A stretch of 64,000 nucleotides of DNA, from contig NZ_JADEXS020000001.1 of assembly GCF_015207005.2 (NCBI RefSeq), positions 8,579,001-8,643,000 of the forward strand, given 5' to 3'. Positions 34,836 through 43,763 of the stretch are shown in pieces. The DNA is from Desmonostoc muscorum LEGE 12446 (GTDB lineage: Bacteria > Cyanobacteriota > Cyanobacteriia > Cyanobacteriales > Nostocaceae). The stretch's first letter is position 1. The number at the start of each line of letters is the position of its first letter. The notes beneath the pieces are model-generated. The model worked only from the letters and a program-made list of their open reading frames with translations, was not told the DNA's origin and made no database searches. Position numbers and translations under genes: made by a program.

Positions 34836-36131
34836 TTGCCTAAATTAACTGTTCAAAGAATTGCTATGCCGAAGGCGGTTCGCCTAGCGAGTATCGCATT
34901 TTCATCTGTTGCAGTAGTACTCACTGCTTGTCAGTCTGCTTTTGCACAGCTAAATATTGGTCGTTATGGTATCCAACGAGGACTGGAGTATGAGTATCTT
35001 CAGTACCAAATCAATAACCAGAATCTAAGTCAGATGCGAGTAATTCCTGCATGTAATGTGGGATTTGGTTTGACTTGCAATAAGACTGGAACCGTAATCC
35101 AGCGATTACTTGAGGTAAACAGTGGGACTAACTATCAAAATCTTCTGATACGAGCAGCTGGTGGGGAGAAAAATTTCCAGAATTTCGCTAGCTTTTACGG
35201 TAACAATCCGAATCTCTCTGCGGTGCCTTTCGCTTCATTTTGGAGAAAAGAATCCTCCACAATCATGGATGGCTCTCAATACGTCCTTGGACAACCTTTT
35301 GGTCGTAATCCAGTTGAAGGACTCGGACTTGTAACCAAGCAGTTCTACTGGGCACCATACTCAGGAGTCAATAACTCCGTTAGCCTCCGCAATGGACTAC
35401 TAGACTTGAAAATGTCATACGGACGGCTGCTGTTTGAGGAGGCCTCAAAAATTTCCAACCTGAAAGAGCAGATTGAATCTCTAGGTCTATCGCCAGAAAT
35501 GACGAATTTTTATGTAGATAAAATTTCTAGAGGCTTAGATGCGCTGAATTCTGGAGATCAGAGCCTACTCGAAAAGAGGATTTTTGAAGTACTATCCTTT
35601 CCATACTCCGAAGACGGTGGGGAATTCGGACGCCCCAATAATGTGATTCCAGAAGAATTTAATCAACTGTTGGGAGAAGATATCCCAGGAGATATTTTGC
35701 TGGGTGAGAATCCAATACCGTTGGATGCAGAAGCAATAAACCTCGATAATTTCCCTGGTTCTGAGGGAGATGTCATGGCACAAGACAGTTCTAATTCTTT
35801 TCCACTCTGGCCAATAGTTGGAGCTGGGGGTCTTGCTTTAATTCTGCTTCTACTACTGGATGGCGGTAGTTCTTCAGGTCAGCCATCTATTTCTTCTTCC
35901 ACAAATACACCTTTGTCTCTCACCGGCAAAGGAGAATGCGATCTGACTCCCAATAATAACGGTTCCGATCACACACACGTTATTGAAATTCCATGTAGTG
36001 TTACTCCTCCAACCCCTACGGAAGTGAAGAAAGTAGTCGAGCCATCTACGGCCAAAGCCTTAATATTGCTAATTGTTCTACTGTGCATACTCCGTTACAA
36101 ACAACAAACTTTAAAAATTCGTAGTTCGTAA
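34836..36131 (+). CDS. Exported PEP-CTERM-like protein
   Basis: 431 residues from a TTG start with GGAGGT 5 bases upstream. A signal peptide follows ([24 protein letters not shown]). The mature part is an unknown domain with a Cys pair ([16 protein letters not shown]). Near residue 330 is a helix ([19 protein letters not shown]). The C-terminus reads [20 protein letters not shown] then RYKQQ: a PEP-like motif, a helix and a basic tail, as in PEP-CTERM sorting signals. Codons 10-21 derive from a dispersed palindromic repeat (34863-34897) inserted in frame ahead of the signal helix. It is probably processed to the surface or matrix. Confidence 0.7.
   Translation: MPKLTVQRIAMPKAVRLASIAFSSVAVVLTACQSAFAQLNIGRYGIQRGLEYEYLQYQINNQNLSQMRVIPACNVGFGLTCNKTGTVIQRLLEVNSGTNYQNLLIRAAGGEKNFQNFASFYGNNPNLSAVPFASFWRKESSTIMDGSQYVLGQPFGRNPVEGLGLVTKQFYWAPYSGVNNSVSLRNGLLDLKMSYGRLLFEEASKISNLKEQIESLGLSPEMTNFYVDKISRGLDALNSGDQSLLEKRIFEVLSFPYSEDGGEFGRPNNVIPEEFNQLLGEDIPGDILLGENPIPLDAEAINLDNFPGSEGDVMAQDSSNSFPLWPIVGAGGLALILLLLLDGGSSSGQPSISSSTNTPLSLTGKGECDLTPNNNGSDHTHVIEIPCSVTPPTPTEVKKVVEPSTAKALILLIVLLCILRYKQQTLKIRSS
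34863..34897. repeat. Short GC-rich palindromic repeat inside the signal-peptide coding region
   Basis: gctatgccgaaggcggttcg followed by cctagcgagtatcgc. It is of the same family as copies at 8853 and 19774 and is translated in frame as part of [12 protein letters not shown]. Confidence 0.55.
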
Positions 36132-36633
36132 GGTAAGGGCGAATGGCACTAAGTTAAGCTGAAGGGTATGCAGCGTAAGGATTGCAGAGGGACAGGGGTG
36201 CTATTCGGTGGAGAGGGGAATTTCTAAATATCCGTTCGTATACCTAAAACTTCTTCTTTCTCCCCTGCTCGTCCGCTCCTCTGTACCCCTGCTGCCTCAA
36301 AGATTTTCCCTTTTCTTAGTGCCATTCACGTAAGGGCACACCAATTATTCACACTCCCCTGGCTAAATCTGCTAGATAATTGAGGTATATCAGTAAAAAT
36401 CCGAATAAATTGGTGAAATTACTGTGGAATTTTCTGGAATGACCATTAGTTCACTTGTATATACCCTCTAGAACACCGATTTTATAATATACGAGACTGA
36501 GAAACCCTGTTTTAAGGTTTTTCACAACCAAACATTCGTTGTTACAACCCAAGGAAACCTGGCTTTTTCGTCATGATTGTGAATACTAAATTGGTGTTCT
36601 AGACAAAAAATATTAACTTTACAGGAGTTGATT
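36132..36633. other. Intergenic region with a foldback element
   Basis: No gene. It contains the inverted-repeat element at 36141-36327 and then the AT-rich leader of the metalloprotease gene. Confidence 0.5.
36141..36327. repeat. Foldback repeat, 187 bp
   Basis: gaatggcactaag at 36141-36153 is exactly inverted at 36315-36327 (cttagtgccattc). The inside is rich in AGGGG and CCCCT runs that pair with each other. No ORF; it is a MITE-like element. Confidence 0.6.
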
Positions 36634-38607
36634 ATGAGTCCATCTACTAAAGCAACAATTAGTGCCGATTTAATCCCTGTTACGCAGCTACAACTCGAAC
36701 AAGGAAGGGCAGACGCTTATGGAGGCACTACGTCTGTAACAAATACGACAAAAACTAATGTTAATAACATTGATGGTTTGTTAATAGGAACTGAATGGCT
36801 GTCGAACACAGTGACCTTCAGCTTCACTAGCAGCTTTACCAACGACTACGAAGATGAATCTGGCTATCCCGATTCGGTGGTACACGCTTCCAGCTTTCAA
36901 ACCCTGAACGCGACCCAACGTGCTGTTGCACGCCAGTGGTTTGATATGTACGAGTCTGTCTCTGGACTCAACATGGTCGAACTGACCGGTGCTAGCGATC
37001 GCGATGCCACGATCCGCATAGCAGAGTCGAACGACCCTGGCACAGCTTATGCCTATTACCCTGGAAACAGTGTTGCAGCAGGCGATGTATGGTTCAATAC
37101 ATCTGATTACAATAACCCAGTGATCGGGAACTATGCTTATCACACTTTCGGGCATGAGTTTGGACATGCGCTGGGACTAAAGCATGGTCATGAGACTGGT
37201 GGCATCTCAAACGTCGCAATGGATGCTAACCGCGACTCTATGGAGTTCTCGATTATGACCTATCGCTCTTATGTGGGCGACCCTCTCAGTGGCGGATACT
37301 CGAACGAGACCTGGGGGTATGCACAATCGTTGATGATGTACGACATCAGAGCGATTCAGCAGATGTACGGTGCGAATTTTAATCATAACTCCGGCAACAC
37401 GACTTACACTTTCTCGACCACAACTGGAGAAATGTTTGTCAATGGTATCGGACAAGGTACACCAGGTGGCAACCGCATCTTTCGCACGATCTGGGATGGT
37501 AATGGCATAGATACCTATAACTTCTCAAACTACACTACCAATCTGGCGATCAATTTGGAACCAGGCAATTGGACTAATCTCAACGTCGGCGGTAATTTCC
37601 AACGAGCCAATCTAGGTGATGGCAACTATGCCCGGGGACATGTGTTTAATGCCCTACAGTTCAACGGCGACACCCGTTCTTTGATCGAAAATGCCAACGG
37701 TGGCTCAGGCAATGACAACATCAAGGGCAACAGCGCCAACAACGTTTTGCGCGGCAATGGGGGCAACGACACAATCAGTGGTGGTGGTGGCGATGATTAC
37801 ATGGATGGTGGTGCGGGAGTAGACACCGTTGATTACACACATTGGAGTGGTGGTGGCACTTACAACCTCAGCACTGGTGTAGCATCCTTCCCTGGCTTCT
37901 ATAACGAAGAGATTCTCAACTTCGAGAACATCCTGACCGGCGGTGGCAATGACAACATAATTGGTAGCGGAGCAAATAACCGCATCATTGCTGGCGCTGG
38001 TAACGATACAGTCAGTGGTGGTGGTGGCGATGATTACATGGATGGTGGCGCCGGAGTAGACACCATTGATTACACACATTGGAGTGGTGGTGGTACTTAC
38101 AACCTCGGCACTGGTGTAGCATCCTTCCCTGGCTTCTATAACGAAGAGATTCTCAACTTCGAGAACATCCTGACCGGCGGTGGCAATGACAACATAATTG
38201 GTAGCGGAGCAAATAACCGAATTGTCGCTGGTGCTGGTAACGATACAATCGTTGGCGGATTAGGCAATGATACCTTGACTGGCAATGCAGGTGCAGACCA
38301 CTTTAGATTCCGGTCTTTAAGTGATGGTGTTGACCGGATTACAGATTTCAGCGTACTCAATGATACAATTGATGTCTCAGCGGCTGGTTTCGGAGGAGGA
38401 TTAGTAGCTGGAGCATTCATTACATCGGCTCAATTTGTTATCGGCGCGGTTGCGACTGATGCATTTGACCGATTCATCTATAACAGTACCAGTGGCGCTC
38501 TCTCTTTTGATAGAGATGGAAGCCTTGGAACCTTTAATCAATTTCAGATAGCTACACTTAGTGCTGGGCTTGCCATGACGAATAATGATATTTTCGTCAT
38601 AGCTTAG
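36634..38607 (+). CDS. Serralysin-type (M10) metalloprotease with RTX repeats
   Basis: 657 residues from the ATG at 36634 (CAGGAG 7 bases upstream). The zinc site HEFGHALGLKH lies at 174-184, with His174, His178, His184 and catalytic Glu175. The Met-turn SIMTY follows at 206-210. The C-terminal half is RTX: nonapeptides such as GGSGNDNIKGNS, GGNGGNDTISGGGGDDYMDG and GLGNDTLTGNAGADHF, which bind Ca2+ and mark type I secretion. A 79-residue unit (237 bp) is duplicated nearly perfectly (first copy from 37776, second from 38013). The last 100 residues form the type I secretion end domain, with no Cys. It is an extracellular protease. Confidence 0.93.
   Translation: MSPSTKATISADLIPVTQLQLEQGRADAYGGTTSVTNTTKTNVNNIDGLLIGTEWLSNTVTFSFTSSFTNDYEDESGYPDSVVHASSFQTLNATQRAVARQWFDMYESVSGLNMVELTGASDRDATIRIAESNDPGTAYAYYPGNSVAAGDVWFNTSDYNNPVIGNYAYHTFGHEFGHALGLKHGHETGGISNVAMDANRDSMEFSIMTYRSYVGDPLSGGYSNETWGYAQSLMMYDIRAIQQMYGANFNHNSGNTTYTFSTTTGEMFVNGIGQGTPGGNRIFRTIWDGNGIDTYNFSNYTTNLAINLEPGNWTNLNVGGNFQRANLGDGNYARGHVFNALQFNGDTRSLIENANGGSGNDNIKGNSANNVLRGNGGNDTISGGGGDDYMDGGAGVDTVDYTHWSGGGTYNLSTGVASFPGFYNEEILNFENILTGGGNDNIIGSGANNRIIAGAGNDTVSGGGGDDYMDGGAGVDTIDYTHWSGGGTYNLGTGVASFPGFYNEEILNFENILTGGGNDNIIGSGANNRIVAGAGNDTIVGGLGNDTLTGNAGADHFRFRSLSDGVDRITDFSVLNDTIDVSAAGFGGGLVAGAFITSAQFVIGAVATDAFDRFIYNSTSGALSFDRDGSLGTFNQFQIATLSAGLAMTNNDIFVIA
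37776..38249 (+). repeat. Direct duplication of 237 bp inside the metalloprotease gene
   Basis: The unit starting cagtggtggtggtggcgatg at 37776 recurs at 38013 with only a few substitutions, adding one RTX module of 79 residues in frame. Confidence 0.8.
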
Positions 38608-38665
38608 TTTCAGTTCGGTAATTCCTATCTAGCAAGTCATTGAAATCTAAATAGTCGTAACCAAA

Positions 38666-38707
38666 GTGGGCAAGGGAAAATCAAAAACCTTAAAAGTTCC
38701 TTGCCTA
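38666..38707. terminator. Possible bidirectional terminator hairpin
   Basis: gtgggcaaggg (38666-38676) pairs imperfectly with ttccttgccta (38697-38707) between two convergent genes, with A-rich and T-rich flanks. It overlaps the stop of the minus-strand gene. Confidence 0.35.
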
Positions 38708-39526
38708 CTCTTTCACAATTTTTAAGCGACAATGCCAAGAGGCATAGTATGTGTATTGTTTGATATTTTCTAGTTGAACCTGTGAAAGATTATCTTCAGG
38801 TGATGCTGGTGGGAAAGGTACTGTTTGATTGCATAGTCGGAACAAGCTTGCATCCAGATATTCCAGTTTGCCGCTCGCACCATAAATAGCTCTTTCAATA
38901 TTTAGCGCTCCTTTGCCCCATCTTTGACATCCTAAAGAGCCATGAGAAGGGTCAGAATATAGTTGACGGGAGTAAATCATTACATCTGTTATTGGTGTTG
39001 ACCTACTATTGCCAAATTCATAAATCCCAGGCTTTAATTCATCTGTTTTTGCTGCAATTTGCACGTCTGCAACATTTCCCATAGCAGGTCTAGCTGCTGT
39101 AGCCTGCTGACATGCTCGAGTAGTATCTGATTGGCATTGCTGCTCAGGCACACTGCTGATTCTGAAAAGATATTCAATAGTATCATCCTGTTTGGTAAGA
39201 ATAATATCGAAAGCCCCGTTTTTGTCGTGAGTAATAAACTCTTTATATTTATCTGAATCTGTCGCAATTGCAGCAGGAAATTTGACATAAGCGTTAAACT
39301 TAAATTCCTGTGCATGTAGATGGGTTGTACCATAGTCTTCATTTGAGGATTGGGAAAGTTCTTGATTGTTAGACTCAAGACTCTGTATTTGGCGATGAGT
39401 TATTTGATGTCCATTATTTAGGAAAGAAAAGTTCTCTTGAAAAAATCGGTTTACAACAGTGAATAGAACTAATGTAAGAACTGCAACACTAAAAATTAAA
39501 AAATACTTTCTAAAATATCTTTTCAT
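38705..39526 (-). CDS. Membrane-anchored exported protein of unknown function
   Basis: I start at the ATG at 39526 (MKRYFRKYFLIFSVAVLTLV), preceded by GAAGGTATTGTCTA, giving 273 residues; an ATG at 39595 would add 23 Ser-rich residues. The N-terminus is a basic, hydrophobic signal anchor. The exported part has paired Cys residues (EQQCQSDTTRACQQ, SLGCQRWGKG, RLCNQTV, WHCRL) suggesting disulphides and a beta-rich fold (FNAYVKFPAAIATD). No family is recognised. It is convergent with the metalloprotease, whose activity it could modulate, though nothing shows this. Confidence 0.6.
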   Translation of the reverse strand: MKRYFRKYFLIFSVAVLTLVLFTVVNRFFQENFSFLNNGHQITHRQIQSLESNNQELSQSSNEDYGTTHLHAQEFKFNAYVKFPAAIATDSDKYKEFITHDKNGAFDIILTKQDDTIEYLFRISSVPEQQCQSDTTRACQQATAARPAMGNVADVQIAAKTDELKPGIYEFGNSRSTPITDVMIYSRQLYSDPSHGSLGCQRWGKGALNIERAIYGASGKLEYLDASLFRLCNQTVPFPPASPEDNLSQVQLENIKQYTYYASWHCRLKIVKE

Positions 39527-39764
39527 TAGACAATACCTTCGCCAAAAAAAAGAGGATGAGGAGAGGGTCGAGGTAGTAGAGTTATTGTCTTCCACAACGA
39601 CAACTCAAAAGCTACAACAAGCCCATGTTGGACATACTAACACTGTGGAAGATGCTTTATACCAGAGATCAACGCCAGGACGATAGATACAACAAATGAC
39701 AACAGGCGTGAGGTACAGATAATTGTACGGAACATGGCTGTGCCCATACCCATGTACTTCATTT

Positions 39765-39867
39765 AGGGACTTCCAGAAAATAAATTATCCCAAATTATTT
39801 GTACATTTTTCGGGTAGCACAGCTGTGCTACCCTACTATGGAATATTTTTTTCCTTGAAAGTCCCTT
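39765..39867. mobile_element. MITE-like element, about 100 bp
   Basis: The left end agggacttccagaaaataaa and right end ttccttgaaagtccct are inverted. The centre has a perfect palindrome (gggtagcacag / ctgtgctaccc). Related to 63415-63533 and a partial copy near 28033. It lies between genes. Confidence 0.6.
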
Positions 39868-39911
39868 AACACAATTGCATTTGTCTTGATAGCGATCGCT
39901 TCTAAATAGTG

Positions 39912-40706
39912 CTACTGTTTTGATGAGAGTTGCGCTCGCCTGTTAATCTGCGGCCAGTTCACTACATTCCACCAATTATTTAAATAGTCAGCACGACGGT
40001 TGCGATATTTAAGGTAATAAGCATGTTCCCAAACATCATTACCCAAAATCGGGTATAAACCGTCCATAATCGGGTTATCTTGATTGGCTGTAGTCACAAT
40101 CTGGAGTTGATTTTGAGGGTTACGTGCTAGCCAAACCCAACCACTTCCGAAACGAGCTGCGCCAGCTGCGTTAAACTGTTTTTTAAAGGCATCGAAACTG
40201 CCAAAAGTTTGGTTAATTTCTTGAGCGATGCTTCCTGTGGGTTGTCCACCACCTTGGGGACTCATCAGTTGCCAAAAAATCGTATGGTTGAGGTGACCAC
40301 CAGCATTATTGCGTACCTTTGTCCGAATATTTTCTGGTACGCTGTTCAAATCCACTAGTAAACTTTCAACACTTCTTTTTTGCAAATCTGGATACTGCTT
40401 CAATGCATCATTTAAGTTGTTGACGTAGCTAGCGTGATGCGCGTCATGATGCAATTTCATAGTTTCAGCATCAATAGCTTTTGCTAGCGCCCCATAACCG
40501 TAAGGCAATGGTGGTAATTGTGCGGGAGAAGCACTGAGTGCCCTATTCGGATAAGCTACAGAAAGAAGCGACCTATTAGTTGTTGTTGGTGTTGTTGTAG
40601 AAGGTTGTGCCTCAGCTATAGGTACTGGATTGTAAGAGATTATCAGAATTGCCAGCACAATTGTTGTGATAAAAAAAATTATTGTTTCTCGCAAAAATCT
40701 GATCAT
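39912..40706 (-). CDS. sodA: Superoxide dismutase (Mn/Fe type), membrane-anchored
   Basis: 264 residues. The N-terminal helix ([19 protein letters not shown]) is a signal anchor, so the enzyme faces the periplasm or thylakoid lumen. The catalytic part starts at [20 protein letters not shown]. Metal ligands fall in [22 protein letters not shown] and [20 protein letters not shown] (Asp and His). GGQPTGSI and [10 protein letters not shown] are family positions; the Mn form is favoured by the general resemblance to cyanobacterial membrane MnSOD, but the metal cannot be proven by eye. It removes superoxide. The gene is monocistronic. Confidence 0.92.
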   Translation of the reverse strand: MIRFLRETIIFFITTIVLAILIISYNPVPIAEAQPSTTTPTTTNRSLLSVAYPNRALSASPAQLPPLPYGYGALAKAIDAETMKLHHDAHHASYVNNLNDALKQYPDLQKRSVESLLVDLNSVPENIRTKVRNNAGGHLNHTIFWQLMSPQGGGQPTGSIAQEINQTFGSFDAFKKQFNAAGAARFGSGWVWLARNPQNQLQIVTTANQDNPIMDGLYPILGNDVWEHAYYLKYRNRRADYLNNWWNVVNWPQINRRAQLSSKQ

Positions 40707-40971
40707 AAATTATTGCCTCGAAATCAATATTAGTAATTTGTAATCTAATGATTGAGTATTGTTTTACAGCTCAATCAATCTAGATATATGTCTTATATCA
40801 TAATCTGTCTAGTTACTGAGCAATAAAAAATTTATACTTCACAATCAACGCGTTATTTCCCACAATATAGAATATTTGGAACATCGATACTGGTATCACT
40901 TTTTGATTTTATTAAAAACTAAATTGCGGTATGAAATTATTTTTAATTTTTGTTCAAAAATACCTAGTTTC

Positions 40972-41322
40972 TCAGGTAATTTGAGCCACGATATTCAAGA
41001 GAATAGAATTAATAATTGCCAAAGCAATTGAGCCACTTAACGCACTCCAAAAACCCCACCTTAAGCGAAAACCTTCTACTAGATAAGCTGCCAATGCAAA
41101 AATAATTGCATTCAAAATAAAGAAGAATAAGCCAACGGTAAGGATAATCAAGGGTAAGGTAAACAAACTGAGTATTGGTAGCAAAATCGCATTTAAAATT
41201 CCGAAAACAACCGCTGCGATCGCCGCTTTTTTAAAACCATCAATTTCTATACCCAAAGGTAATCTAGAAATAATCAAAAAACTGATAGTAGTAATTAACC
41301 AAGTTAGGAAAATATCAAGCAT
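40972..41322 (-). CDS. Phage-holin-IV-type small membrane protein (YvlD-like)
   Basis: 116 residues with four membrane helices: FLTWLITTISFLIISRLPLG, AAIAAVVFGILNAILLPILS, LPLIILTVGLFFFILNAIIF and FWSALSGSIALAIINSILLN. This order and the LPLGIEIDGFKKA and LVEGFRLRWGFW joints match the widespread four-TM family named after a mycobacterial phage holin. Despite the name, chromosomal members are not lysis proteins and their role is unknown. ATAATT precedes the ATG without a strong ribosome site. Confidence 0.8.
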   Translation of the reverse strand: MLDIFLTWLITTISFLIISRLPLGIEIDGFKKAAIAAVVFGILNAILLPILSLFTLPLIILTVGLFFFILNAIIFALAAYLVEGFRLRWGFWSALSGSIALAIINSILLNIVAQIT

Positions 41323-41817
41323 AATTATTTCTCCAATTATTTATATCAGTGGATAATTCCAGTTTTAAATTAACCTGAGTAATAAATATTACTCTGAATT
41401 AATTTAGGTGTAATGTCCAGCAAATTTCGAGAAAATCGAGAAAATTATTCCAAAAATAATAACATAAAAGTATGAACTTTTGAGAATTTTGTATAATTTA
41501 TTCCCCTGGATATATAGCTATAAATCATAAGCAAAACTCTTGACAGATATAGCTGAAATTTTATTTTGCTAAACCTATAATTAAAACCTTGTAATCTTGT
41601 ATTTGAACTTTCATCTGATGTACTCAAAACTGTGGATTCATTTTCAGTTAATTAAAATACAAGTGAATAAACCTAATTCATCAACACACACACTTACTTA
41701 ATTTTTTTATCCGTATTTTTTTAACATCGACAATATGGATAATTTTTGAAGTCAGAATTTATAAGTCACCATTTCAAAAAATCAAGGAATTAAAGACCAT
41801 AGCAAAAGGTAAATAAT
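41323..41817. other. Intergenic region, nothing recognised
   Basis: About 500 AT-rich bases between divergent genes. No coding pattern, repeat or RNA structure stands out; it probably holds both promoters. Confidence 0.5.
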
Positions 41818-42189
41818 ATGTATGATAATCAAATCCTGCAAATATCTGTACCAGCCAATAGAAATTTAGATTACGCAATCCAGAATGAAATTAAAAATGA
41901 GCAACCACCAAGAAATGAATTAACTATCCCTGATATAGCTATATCTTTATCACCCCTTGGATTTATCATTGGTTGGGTAGTTTTTTTGCTGATCTTGCAA
42001 AAAATACGGTCATTTTTAGATTACAAGATGGTTTTTCCCACAAATAGTTCACACAAAGTTCCTTGTAAAAGCTGTCGATTTTATTCAAATAATAATTATC
42101 TAAAATGTGCAGTCAAACCTTCTATTGTTCTAACTGAAGAAGCGAGAAATTGCTCTGAATATTCAGCGAATAAGAAGAGATTTTACTGA
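41818..42189 (+). CDS. Small membrane protein with a Cys-rich C-terminus
   Basis: 123 residues. A central helix (LSPLGFIIGWVVFLLILQKI) anchors it in a membrane. The C-terminal part has PCKSCRFYSNNNYLKCAVKP and EEARNCSEY: four Cys (C-x2-C-x9-C ... C) that could bind zinc or an Fe-S cluster. Similar Cys tails occur in small cyanobacterial proteins of unknown role. AAAAGGTAAATAAT precedes the ATG. Confidence 0.7.
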   Translation: MYDNQILQISVPANRNLDYAIQNEIKNEQPPRNELTIPDIAISLSPLGFIIGWVVFLLILQKIRSFLDYKMVFPTNSSHKVPCKSCRFYSNNNYLKCAVKPSIVLTEEARNCSEYSANKKRFY

Positions 42190-42274
42190 AAAAATCTCCT
42201 GGAATAGAAGAATATTCATTAAGTTGACATTCTAATATTACTTGCCACATTTCAGATTTTTATTTCTGCTGTAT

Positions 42275-43405
42275 TCAGCGCATCTGGTTGCCTAAATCTC
42301 GCTGGCGCTGTAACCAATGTGCTACATCATTGGCAGTGATAATGCCTTTGAGTGAACCATTTTGAGTTACAAGCACACGACGAATTCCTGATTCTTGCAT
42401 TTTTTCCAAGACCTGAGACATTTGTTCTTCTGGACGAACGGTAACTCCTGTATGCATAGGAATCATTGTCTCTCTAACAGTGCGATCGCTCCATTCTTGG
42501 CGCGGGACATCCTTGACCTGATTTAAGGTAATAATACCCACAGTATGGCTATCTTGAACTACTGGGAAAGACTGATAACGACGACTGAGTAAATATTTGT
42601 CCACTAAATCTTGTAGCGTCAAGTCAGTATTTACCGTTTCTGGATAGGGAGTCATGATTTCCTGTGCCCTGACTCCTTCGAGACTTGTACGGATCAAAAG
42701 CTCCTCGTAGCCAGCTTCTGCGGCGTTGTATAAGAACCAACCAATCAAAATCAACCAGAGTCCACTCAACAGGGCTGAACCAAACAACTCCCAGAAGCCA
42801 AGGGCAATCAACAGATATGCTAACCATTTACCGCCCATCGAGGCGATTTGAGTCGCCTTTTGTTTGTTGCCGGTATACTTCCAAATAATCGAGCGGAAAA
42901 CGCGACCGCCATCTAGAGGAAATCCAGGTAGCATATTGAAAATGGCAAGGATGAGGTTAATAGAGGCAAGGTAAGACGCAACGCCTGTAACCACAACACT
43001 CCATCCCGCAGTTTTACCGATATGCCAAATCAAGCCAAACACAGCAGCCAGCACTAAGCTAGTAAAAGGCCCGACAATGGCAATTTGGAACTCATCATCA
43101 GGACGTTCAGCATCCATACGAGTGCGCGACACCCCACCAAAGATAAACAGAGTGATACCTTCGACAGGAATTCCTTTAGCCCTAGCCACAAAGGAGTGAG
43201 AAAGCTCATGAGCCAGCAGCGAGGCAAAGAACAGAAGCGTTGCTACTAGACCCATACCGAAGTAAGTTGCATTGGCAAGTCCTGGATAGTTGGTTGGAAA
43301 TAGACCTGCGCTTAATGTCCATAGGACGAGGAAGACAATTAACAGCCAGGACAAATCTACTCGGATTTCAAACCCGAAAATAGAACCTAAGCGAAAACCT
43401 TGCAT
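42275..43405 (-). CDS. Site-2-protease-type (M50) membrane metalloprotease with CBS domains
   Basis: 376 residues. The zinc motif HELSH lies at 66-70 within a membrane helix (LLAHELSHSFVARAKG), and the third ligand region NMLPGFPLDGGRVFRS lies further on. Six or so hydrophobic segments are present. The C-terminal 130 residues carry a CBS pair (IMTPYPETVNTDLTLQDLVD, HTVGIITLNQVKDV, RVLVTQNGSLKGIITANDVA) that would sense adenine nucleotides. It should cleave membrane-bound substrates such as anti-sigma factors within the bilayer. The GCATATATTCC start region has a modest AGAGG site. Confidence 0.92.
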   Translation of the reverse strand: MQGFRLGSIFGFEIRVDLSWLLIVFLVLWTLSAGLFPTNYPGLANATYFGMGLVATLLFFASLLAHELSHSFVARAKGIPVEGITLFIFGGVSRTRMDAERPDDEFQIAIVGPFTSLVLAAVFGLIWHIGKTAGWSVVVTGVASYLASINLILAIFNMLPGFPLDGGRVFRSIIWKYTGNKQKATQIASMGGKWLAYLLIALGFWELFGSALLSGLWLILIGWFLYNAAEAGYEELLIRTSLEGVRAQEIMTPYPETVNTDLTLQDLVDKYLLSRRYQSFPVVQDSHTVGIITLNQVKDVPRQEWSDRTVRETMIPMHTGVTVRPEEQMSQVLEKMQESGIRRVLVTQNGSLKGIITANDVAHWLQRQRDLGNQMR

Positions 43406-43763
43406 ATATTCCTCTTTTTTAAAGCAATTTTTGTCTATAAATGCTGTTGCGAAAAAAAGAAACAGGTGAGTGATACTAAATCACCAAAAGCATAGGAAAT
43501 CACAATCCTTACTTCCTCTGGCAAACGATAGATGTTGGAAAATACGGCCAAAGTAAGCTTTTCACTAGTCCTGCCACACGACTTTTATAATTGTTCCAAA
43601 ATTTATTTGTCTGTACTTAATACCCAATCCCTAATCCCCAGTCCCTTCTACTAACAATAGACCTGCCTGGAAAATCCAATTATCCAGGCAGGTCTAATGT
43701 GTTTTTTATGTGTTGTGGGAGCAAAAAACGCGCCCTTTACTTGGGCGCTCATATCAATAATGC
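43406..43763. other. Intergenic region with hairpins
   Basis: No gene. It holds a 14-bp inverted repeat at 43658-43671 / 43683-43696 (tagacctgcctgga and its inverse) and the terminator at 43721-43750. Confidence 0.55.
43721..43750 (-). terminator. Rho-independent terminator of the SLH-fasciclin gene
   Basis: On the minus strand gagcgcccaagtaaagggcg closes a GC-rich stem (gcgccc / gggcgc) followed by a run of six T. It lies just after the stop codon at 43764. Confidence 0.8.

Noticed and set aside
43658..43696. 14-bp inverted repeat as the terminator of the SLH gene
   Set aside because: On the minus strand it is not followed by a T-run; the nearer hairpin at 43721-43750 with six T fits better.
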